Positions 58,122-64,000 of a stretch of DNA of 64,000 nt are shown here, piece by piece; the stretch's first letter is position 1; the number at the start of each line of letters is the position of its first letter. Location of the stretch: assembly GCA_035485275.1 (NCBI GenBank), contig DATHOE010000046.1:62001-126000 (forward strand). Direction: 5' to 3'. Origin of the DNA: DAIDJD01 sp035485275. Its GTDB lineage: Bacteria; Oederibacteriota; JAJYGY01; DAIDJD01. The translations under genes were made by a program, and so were the position numbers. The notes beneath the pieces were generated by a model. The model had not been told where the DNA came from. It made no database searches and was given only the letters and a program-made list of their open reading frames with translations.

Positions 58122-59504
58122 TTGGTCACGATGGCTGCCGTTCATGCTCCTTCCGCCGGCGTTCTGGTGGTGGACGACGATCCCACGATAAGGCGTATGC
58201 TTTCCATCTGCCTCGCCAACAGCGGCTACAGGGTCTGCGAGGTGGGCGGTTTCCGCGAAACCCTGGACGAGGTCCAAAAGCAGTACTTTGATCTCGCCTT
58301 CGTGGATTTGCGCCTCGGCGCCCAGTCGGGTATGGACCTCATCCCGGAACTCCAATCGGCGAATCCGGGCATACGGATCATCCTAATCACGGCCTTCGGC
58401 GGCATAGAGAATGCCGTCCAGGCGATCAAGCGCGGCGCCTTCGACTATCTGCCCAAGCCTTTTTTGCCCGAACAGGTGACGCTCATGGCGAAAAAGGCCT
58501 TGCACGCCCGCGCCGAGGAATTCGGACTCGACGAATTGGACCGCTTCGGGCTGAAGGCCGACCTGAGTTCCCGCTCGCCCGCCATGCAAAAAGCGCTCGC
58601 CTTGGCGCGCCAGGCCTCCGCCAGCGAAGCCACTTTGCTTATCCGCGGGGAGACCGGAACAGGAAAGGGCGTCCTGGCCCGGGCCATCCACAACTGGAGC
58701 CCCCGCAGGAACGGCCCCTTCTCGGTGGTGTCCTGTCCGGCCCTGCCCTCGGAACTTCTGGAGAGCGAGCTCTTCGGGCACCAGCAGGGCTCCTTCACCG
58801 GGGCCCATCGGGAACAGATCGGACGCGTGGCGCAAGCCGCCGGAGGCACGCTTTTTTTGGACGAAATCGGCGATCTGCCCCCGGGCCTCCAGCCCAAAAT
58901 CCTGCGTTTCATCCAGGACCACGACTATGAGCGCCTCGGGGATTCCGTCACGCGCAAGGCCGACGTCAGAGTCGTCGTGGCCACGAACGTGGATCTCAAG
59001 GCGGGCGTGCTGTCCGGACGCTTCAGGGAGGACCTCTACTACCGCCTGAATGTCATCGAAATCGTCCTGCCGCCCTTGAGGGAACGGAGCGAGGACGTCC
59101 TGCCGCTGGCCAGGGGCCTGCTGGCGACCTTCGCGGCGGAAAACCTGCGTCCCGGACTGCGTTTCAGCGAGGACGCGGAGGCCTTCCTGCGCTCCCACAA
59201 CTGGCCCGGCAACTTGCGCGAACTAAGCAACGCCATCGAAAAAGGCGTGATCTTCACCACCGGATCCGAGGTGGCCAGGGCGCACCTCACCACGGAGTTA
59301 AGGGTCCCTCGGTCGGCGGAACAGCGCATCGGAGACGCCATCAGCCTGGAGCAACTCGAGGAGACCCACATCCGCAGGGTCCTGAATGTGCACCGCTCCC
59401 TCGAGGCGGCGGCGGCCGTGCTTGGCATCGACGCGTCCACGCTTTGGCGCAAACGAAAAAAATACGGGATCAAAACGGCGGATGGACCGGACCGGAGCGC
59501 CTGA
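58122..59504 (+). CDS. NtrC/AlgB-type sigma-54 response regulator (460 aa)
   Basis: Receiver domain near residues 13-130 with acidic pocket VLVVDDDP, phospho-acceptor Asp62 in LAFVDLRLG and conserved KP in LPKPF. The AAA+ domain has Walker A RGETGTGKGVLARAIHNWSP, the sigma-54 contact loop GSFTGA (consensus GAFTGA), and Walker B GTLFLDEIGDLPPG. A Fis-type HTH closes it (LEAAAAVLGIDASTLWRKRK). The ending LGIDASTLWRKRKKYG resembles AlgB. TTG 58122 has AGGGGG five bases before it; ATG 58131 is the alternative start. It overlaps the convergent KdpD-USP-EIIA gene tail by 35 bases. Confidence 0.9.
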   Translation: MVTMAAVHAPSAGVLVVDDDPTIRRMLSICLANSGYRVCEVGGFRETLDEVQKQYFDLAFVDLRLGAQSGMDLIPELQSANPGIRIILITAFGGIENAVQAIKRGAFDYLPKPFLPEQVTLMAKKALHARAEEFGLDELDRFGLKADLSSRSPAMQKALALARQASASEATLLIRGETGTGKGVLARAIHNWSPRRNGPFSVVSCPALPSELLESELFGHQQGSFTGAHREQIGRVAQAAGGTLFLDEIGDLPPGLQPKILRFIQDHDYERLGDSVTRKADVRVVVATNVDLKAGVLSGRFREDLYYRLNVIEIVLPPLRERSEDVLPLARGLLATFAAENLRPGLRFSEDAEAFLRSHNWPGNLRELSNAIEKGVIFTTGSEVARAHLTTELRVPRSAEQRIGDAISLEQLEETHIRRVLNVHRSLEAAAAVLGIDASTLWRKRKKYGIKTADGPDRSA

Positions 59505-61104
59505 ACAGGGCGGAAGACTGGAGCGCTCCCAGGGCTTCCTCGGATGAACGGGCCCTGTCGAGGGCCGAACGCAAGGCGGTCTCCTGGAACGCGTGGCCGA
59601 TTTCGGACAGAATTTTCAGGTGGCGGGCTTCGGCGTTCAGGGGGGTGAACAGCAGGAAAACGGCGTTCAAAGGGTAATCCGGGTTGAAGCCCTTCAGGCC
59701 CGCCCTGGGCAAGGCAAGAGCCATGCGGGGGTAATCGAGGCCTTTCAGGCCGGCGTGAGGGAGGGCCAGCCCGCTGTCGAGAAAGGTGGACCCGCGGCTC
59801 TCCCTTTCCATCACCGCCGCCGCCGCCGCCGCCGGATCGAGGCTCGTGCCCTCGAGCGCCAAAATCGCGAGCGAAAGGATCAGGTCCCGGTATCCGATGG
59901 GCTTGGCCAGGATCAGCACCTGTTCCGCCACGAGCGGCTCGCCGCCGTCCCCGGAGTACGCTTCCTCCACGGGGGCCCTGGGCGGCGGCGATTCGTTCAC
60001 GTCCACGACCTGCACCGAAAAGCCCTTCAGAGCCAGCAAACGCCTCACCACGCGGGCGCCCTTGTACCACGGAAACCAGCCGGTGTGGCGCGGCTTGCCG
60101 ACGATCACGTTGCCGACGCGATAGCGCCGGGCGAAATCCAATAGCGCCTGGACCACGTCGTCGCTTTTCACCGTGAACACCACCGCCCCCAGCTCATTGG
60201 CCAGGGTCAGGGTCTCGGCCATGCGCCCGCGCCCCCCGGGATCATGCGGGACCGCAGGGCGGCCGCCTTCCTGCACGTGGACGGCATACCAGTTCCGGTT
60301 GAGGCGGCCGGCCAGGCGGGAAGCGTAGCGCAGGAGGCCCGCGTGCGATTCGAGGCGTGGGCCCAGCGCCACCACAAATTGTTCGGACCAGCCGGGATCG
60401 CCGGCCTCCTCCCGGCGCCTGAAGTCGATCCTCGAGGCCAGCTCCCGGAGCGCCAGCTCCCGAAGCTGCTCCAGCTTGTCGGGCCTGTAGAAATTCTGCA
60501 AAGCCAGCGGGACATTGGCCAAGGGCAGGATCTGCCCGTCACGGACCCTTTTCAGGAGGTCGGTGACGGCAAGGTCCACGTTCACGACCTCGTCGGAATC
60601 GTTGAGCACCATGTCCGGGAGCCGTTCGCGCACCTTCACTGAGGTCATGCGCTCCACGGTGTCGTAAAGGCTCTCCAAATGCTGCACGTTCAGCGCGCTG
60701 ATCACGTGGACACCTGCGGCCCTCAGGTCCTGGATGTCCTGATAGCGTTTGGCGTTGCGGCTGCCCGGGGGGTTGCTGTGGGCCAGTTCGTCGATCAGGG
60801 CGACCTGAGGCCGGCGCTTGAGGAGCCCCTCCAGGTCCAGCTCCGGGACCGCCACGCCGTGGTAGGTGAGGGTCTTGGGGGCCAGGGTTTCCAGCCCCGC
60901 CAGGAGCTCGGCGACCTGCCCCCTGCCGTGGGTCTCCACCAGGCCCACCACAACGTCCACTCCCTCCCTGCGCAGCCGGTGCCCCTCGTGGAGCATCTGG
61001 GTGGTCTTCCCGACGCCCGCGGCGTAACCGAGGTACACCTTCAGCCTCCCCCGCTCGGCGTGGCGTATCATCTGCAGGAAACTGGCGGAGCGGTCCGCGC
61101 TCAC
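59470..61104 (-). CDS. KdpD sensor domain - universal stress domain - PTS EIIA fusion (544 aa)
   Basis: Residues about 18-225 are the KdpD N-terminal sensor: Walker A GYAAGVGKTT (26-35), VVVGLVETHGR, IDELAHSNPPGSRNAKRYQD (DELAH at 105-109), ALNVQHLESLYDTVERMT. Residues about 240-360 are a USP domain (VALGPRLESHAGLLRYASRL, YRVGNVIVGKPRHTGWFPWY). Residues about 395-535 are a type-2 PTS EIIA domain with SGLALPHAGLKG, where His450 is the expected phosphorylation site, and HLKILSEIGHAFQE. There is no HisKA or HATPase part. The start overlaps the histidine kinase stop by 4 nt. It would report ion status and PTS phosphorylation to that kinase; this is inference from KdpD-EIIANtr contacts known in E. 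coli. Confidence 0.88.
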   Translation of the reverse strand: MSADRSASFLQMIRHAERGRLKVYLGYAAGVGKTTQMLHEGHRLRREGVDVVVGLVETHGRGQVAELLAGLETLAPKTLTYHGVAVPELDLEGLLKRRPQVALIDELAHSNPPGSRNAKRYQDIQDLRAAGVHVISALNVQHLESLYDTVERMTSVKVRERLPDMVLNDSDEVVNVDLAVTDLLKRVRDGQILPLANVPLALQNFYRPDKLEQLRELALRELASRIDFRRREEAGDPGWSEQFVVALGPRLESHAGLLRYASRLAGRLNRNWYAVHVQEGGRPAVPHDPGGRGRMAETLTLANELGAVVFTVKSDDVVQALLDFARRYRVGNVIVGKPRHTGWFPWYKGARVVRRLLALKGFSVQVVDVNESPPPRAPVEEAYSGDGGEPLVAEQVLILAKPIGYRDLILSLAILALEGTSLDPAAAAAAVMERESRGSTFLDSGLALPHAGLKGLDYPRMALALPRAGLKGFNPDYPLNAVFLLFTPLNAEARHLKILSEIGHAFQETALRSALDRARSSEEALGALQSSALFRRSGPVHPPF

Positions 61105-62906
61105 GGCCTGACCGCCGGTGGCAGCTGGAAGGTGAAGGTGCTGCCCTGGCCCGGCACGCTGCGAACGTCGATGCCGCCGCCGTGGGCGACCATGATTTCC
61201 TTGACGATAGCCAGGCCCAAGCCGGCCCCCGGCGAGCTCTGTTCCGGAGCGCGGAAAAACTTTTCAAACAGTCGGGGCAGGAGCTCGGGAGCGATGCCTT
61301 CCCCGTTGTCCTGCACGCTGAAACGCACCCCGGTCGCGTCGGATTCGGCCCGCAGCTCCACCGTCCCTCCGGGCGGGGTGTACCTGAGCGCGTTGTCCAA
61401 AAGGTTGGAAAAAACGTGGCGCAGGCGCGTGGGGTCGGCCTGGACCCGGACGTCTCCCAAGGGGGATTTGAAGGCGAGGCGCACACCCTTGGCCTGGTAG
61501 GACGGCTGCTGCTGCTTCACCGCCTGATCCATCAGGTCATAGACGGACAGGGGCTCCATGACCAGGGAGCCCTGGCCGGACTCCAGCTTCCCGATATCCA
61601 GGAGGTCCATCAATATTTCGTGCAATCGTTCGGCGTCCTGACGGGCGGCCAGGGCCAGTTCCTCCTGCTGCGGGTTCAGGGAGCCGTTTTTTTCGTCCAA
61701 GAGCAGGTGTAGGGCCATGCGCAGGCCCGTCAATGGGGTCTTCAACTCATGCGACACGGTCGACACGACGCCGCTTTTCATCTCGTCCATGTTCCGCAGG
61801 CCGGTAACGTCCAACAGAACCAGGGCCAGTCCCGCGAGCCCGCCCGCGTCATCGCTGACAGCCTCCACACGGGGCAGGAAAAACCGCTCCCGCCCCGCGT
61901 CGAAGACCTGCAGAATCCCCTCGTAGCCGCGGGGGGCGAAACCGGAACTTGCGGAAAGGCATTTCGCCAGGAGGCCTGAGAGCTCCGGCGGGCAGGCGGG
62001 CCCGGGCGCCTGGTCCGGCCGCAGGCCGAACATCCGCTGGGCCACGGGGTTGGAGAGCTCGACCCGTCCCTGGGCGTCTAAAAAGGCCACGCCGTCGATC
62101 AGTGCGTCCAGGGTGCGCTGGGTGCTGCGCTTAAAATTGATCAGCTTTTCGCGGTCGCTGCGCCGCAAGTCCCGCAGGCTGCCCGCCATCTGGTTGAAGC
62201 TCGCCGCCAGTTCCCCGACCTCGTCCCATCCGTGGACGCCCACCTCCAGGTCCAGGTTGCCCCCGGCGATCTGCCGCGCGGATTCCGTCACCGCTCGTAT
62301 GGGGTTGATGACCCAGCGGCCCAGCAGGACCACCCCTATGGAAACCAGGATTGTGGCGAGGGTCAGTAGGCTGATTCCCCACTGCGCGGCGTCATGGGCC
62401 AGCAGCTGGGCCCTCTCCGACACCTTGGGAACGGCCTTCAGGTTCACCCCCACGATTGCGTGGCAAGTGAGCAGCAATGCCGCCTCCCTGGGTTGGACGC
62501 TCAGCTGGTAGAGGGCGATGCGGCCTTTCTGGGGGGAGCTGCGGTAGTCGTCGAGTAGAAACTTGAAGTTGCGCCATTGGCGCGTGAGGAGATCGGTCAA
62601 CGCCTGCTCACCCGGTTCCGTCACGTTTTTCTGCTGCAATTCGAGGTTATGGTCGAATTCCTCCTGGGCCGCGGCCCAGTCGGCGGAATTTCGGCCGAAA
62701 GCCCAGTTCCAGACCGCGTTGTCCAGGCGGGCCGTGGCGTCGACCATGGACTGGCAGAAGACCAGGGTGTCGTAGTTGGCCCGCAGCATCCTTTCCACGG
62801 CCCGGTTCGCCCTCCACGCCACGGTGACGCCGACGGCGGTGGAGAGAAAGAGGATCGCCACAAGGCTTCCCCCGCCAAGGATGAATTTCTGCCTAAGGCT
62901 GACCAT
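61101..62906 (-). CDS. KinB-like membrane histidine kinase (601 aa)
   Basis: Order: TM1 (about residues 9-30), a periplasmic four-helix-type region to about 178, TM2 (LLTLATILVSIGVVLLGRWV), HAMP (INPIRAVTESARQIAGGNLD), PAS (TLDALIDGVAFLDAQGRVEL), HisKA with His386 in VVSTVSHELKTPLTGLRMA, and HATPase (FSNLLDNALRY, SVQDNGEGIAPE, GAGLGLAIVKEIM). This is the KinB layout, the usual partner of AlgB-type regulators. It overlaps the upstream regulator by 14 nt and the downstream fusion protein by 4 nt. Confidence 0.92.
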   Translation of the reverse strand: MVSLRQKFILGGGSLVAILFLSTAVGVTVAWRANRAVERMLRANYDTLVFCQSMVDATARLDNAVWNWAFGRNSADWAAAQEEFDHNLELQQKNVTEPGEQALTDLLTRQWRNFKFLLDDYRSSPQKGRIALYQLSVQPREAALLLTCHAIVGVNLKAVPKVSERAQLLAHDAAQWGISLLTLATILVSIGVVLLGRWVINPIRAVTESARQIAGGNLDLEVGVHGWDEVGELAASFNQMAGSLRDLRRSDREKLINFKRSTQRTLDALIDGVAFLDAQGRVELSNPVAQRMFGLRPDQAPGPACPPELSGLLAKCLSASSGFAPRGYEGILQVFDAGRERFFLPRVEAVSDDAGGLAGLALVLLDVTGLRNMDEMKSGVVSTVSHELKTPLTGLRMALHLLLDEKNGSLNPQQEELALAARQDAERLHEILMDLLDIGKLESGQGSLVMEPLSVYDLMDQAVKQQQPSYQAKGVRLAFKSPLGDVRVQADPTRLRHVFSNLLDNALRYTPPGGTVELRAESDATGVRFSVQDNGEGIAPELLPRLFEKFFRAPEQSSPGAGLGLAIVKEIMVAHGGGIDVRSVPGQGSTFTFQLPPAVRP

Positions 62907-64000
62907 GGGCCGTTTCCAATAAGCCGTACTTTTTCCTCTTTCTCCACAGAGTTACCACGTCGATGCCGAGGATCCGCGCGCAGACCTCCAGCGGCTTGTC
63001 CGTGGCGAGCACCCGGCGGATATGCTGTTCCTCAAGCTTGTCCAAAGTGATGTCCGAACCGATGCCGGAGGGCGTCCGTTCGGCCGCCTGGACGGCCGGT
63101 CCGATAAGGTCCAAGGACACGAGAGGCCCCTGAGTCAGGATCGCGGCGCGTTCCATGGCGTTGCTCAACTCACGCAGGTTGCCGGGCCAATCGTGGGAAG
63201 CCAGCCAATCCTGGGCCGCTGAGGTGAATCCCGTGATGTTCCTCCGGTTTTCGGCCGCGAAACGCAGAAGCATACGGAGCGCCAGCGGCATGATGTCCTC
63301 CGGCCGTTCCCTCAGGGAAGGCAGGCGGATTTCAATGACATTGAGCCGGTACAGGAGGTCCTCGCGGAAACGGCCGGCCCGTACCGCCGCTTCCAGGTCA
63401 ACGTGGGTCGCCGCCAGCACCCGTACATCCGCCTTCCGTGTTACCGCCTCGCCCACGCGTTCGTATTCGTGGTCCTGAATGAAACGCAACATCTTCGCCT
63501 GCAGGGCCAATGGCAGGTCGCCGATCTCGTCCAGGAACAGGGTTCCCTTCTGGGCTTGGGCGACGCGGCCCACCTGGTCGCGATGCGCGCCGGTGAAAGA
63601 GCCTTGGATATGGCCGAACAATTCGCTTTCCAGCAGTTCCGTGGGTATGGCGGGGCAGGACACCACGGCGAAAGGATGATCCCGGCGGGGGCTCCAGGCG
63701 TGGATGGCGCGGGCAAGGACGCCCTTGCCCGTGCCCGTCTCCCCGCGGATGAGGATGGTAGCGGCGCTGGGCGCCGCTTGTCTGGCGAGCTCCGTGGCTT
63801 TGAGGACGGCCGGGGAGCCCGATTCCAGGTCCATCTCCCTGCCCGGCTGGGCCAATTCGGCGATGCGCGTGGCCTCCGTGCGGGCGTGGAGGGCGTGCTT
63901 GGCCATGAGGAGCACCTGCTCCGGGGTGAAAGGTTTCGGCAGATAGTCGAAGGCGCCCCGTTTAATGGCCTCCACCGCGCTGTCAATGGTCGCATAGGCC
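62893..64000 (-). CDS. Second AlgB-type sigma-54 response regulator, 5' end outside the window
   Basis: The visible part starts within the receiver domain (AYATIDSAVEAIKRGAFDYL, PKPF) and contains the full AAA+ domain: RGETGTGKGVLARAIHAWSP, the GSFTGA loop, GTLFLDEIGDLPLALQAKML. The Fis-type HTH is LEVCARILGIDVVTLWRKRK. It is a paralog of the plus-strand regulator 3 kb away, with near-identical motif spacing. About 110 N-terminal residues including the phospho-acceptor Asp lie beyond position 64000. It is encoded upstream of the KinB-like kinase in the same operon, so it is the most likely cognate partner. Confidence 0.9.
   Translation of the reverse strand, partial: AYATIDSAVEAIKRGAFDYLPKPFTPEQVLLMAKHALHARTEATRIAELAQPGREMDLESGSPAVLKATELARQAAPSAATILIRGETGTGKGVLARAIHAWSPRRDHPFAVVSCPAIPTELLESELFGHIQGSFTGAHRDQVGRVAQAQKGTLFLDEIGDLPLALQAKMLRFIQDHEYERVGEAVTRKADVRVLAATHVDLEAAVRAGRFREDLLYRLNVIEIRLPSLRERPEDIMPLALRMLLRFAAENRRNITGFTSAAQDWLASHDWPGNLRELSNAMERAAILTQGPLVSLDLIGPAVQAAERTPSGIGSDITLDKLEEQHIRRVLATDKPLEVCARILGIDVVTLWRKRKKYGLLETAHGQP

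Noticed and set aside
59690..59770. Internal duplication in the EIIA domain (LALPHAGLKG and LALPRAGLKG)
   Set aside because: The two phrases resemble each other, but each fits its own expected place in the EIIA fold, so local duplication is not needed to explain them.
59470..61104. Full-length KdpD histidine kinase
   Set aside because: The sensor and USP domains are present but the KdpD membrane segment, HisKA and HATPase are missing; the C-terminus is a PTS EIIA domain instead.

Overview
The window is 64 kb from the chromosome of a high-GC diderm bacterium. The outer-membrane lifestyle is shown by ADP-heptose/LPS genes (rfaE1, rfaE2, gmhB, a heptosyltransferase-like GT9 and an MsbA-like flippase), several beta-barrel proteins and an RND efflux system. 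The mreBCD-mrdA-rodA block indicates a rod-shaped cell. A futalosine-type menaquinone locus (UbiA/UbiX/UbiD-like proteins, MqnE, MqnA) points away from the classical Men pathway. The lineage cannot be fixed from sequence alone. Elusimicrobiota or another deep Gram-negative phylum would fit, but this is a guess. No rRNA, tRNA or CRISPR array was seen.

Layout: (1) 1-3.85 kb is a lower-GC accessory region of small modules: a PIN-domain remnant with a small partner, an orphan membrane protein, an XRE/toxin pair, a RHH/RelE pair and a lipoprotein. They are separated by six copies of a ~30-bp imperfect palindrome, so the arrangement resembles a gene-cassette array. (2) 3.86-5.7 kb holds an ArsR regulator with three SRPBCC/AHSA1 domains in two genes. 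(3) 5.8-7.1 kb encodes a secreted protein with a Pro/Thr/Ser linker and a FlgD-like C-terminus. (4) 7.1-19.5 kb is a minus-strand housekeeping block read as mreB-mreC-mreD-mrdA-rodA-rng-rplU-rpmA-obgE-proB-proA-nadD. (5) 19.7-23 kb has a PpiD/SurA-like foldase, mazG and a secreted Trp/Tyr-rich protein. (6) 23.1-29.8 kb has a NAD(P)-binding protein, rsmB, a PilZ protein, fmt, def and priA. (7) 30-42.2 kb has two envelope proteins, a type 4/5 uracil-DNA glycosylase, coaBC-rpoZ-gmk-yicC and the ADP-heptose/LPS cluster. (8) 42.3-48 kb is the menaquinone operon on the plus strand. (9) 48.1-64 kb is an envelope-response locus.

The last region is the most interesting. A CusCBA/CzcCBA-type heavy-metal RND operon with two tandem adaptor paralogs, a BBP2-like porin, a small secreted protein and an NtrC/AlgB-type regulator each lie behind a recognisable sigma-54 (-24/-12) promoter. 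Three of the four also have a related 13-bp palindrome-like site upstream. At the right edge an overlapping minus-strand operon encodes a second AlgB-like regulator (cut by the window), a KinB-like histidine kinase, and a protein joining the KdpD sensor domain, a universal-stress domain and a PTS EIIA domain, with no kinase of its own. The inferred picture is a sigma-54 envelope/transport regulon controlled by a two-component system that may take PTS-phosphorylation or ion-status input through the KdpD-USP-EIIA fusion.
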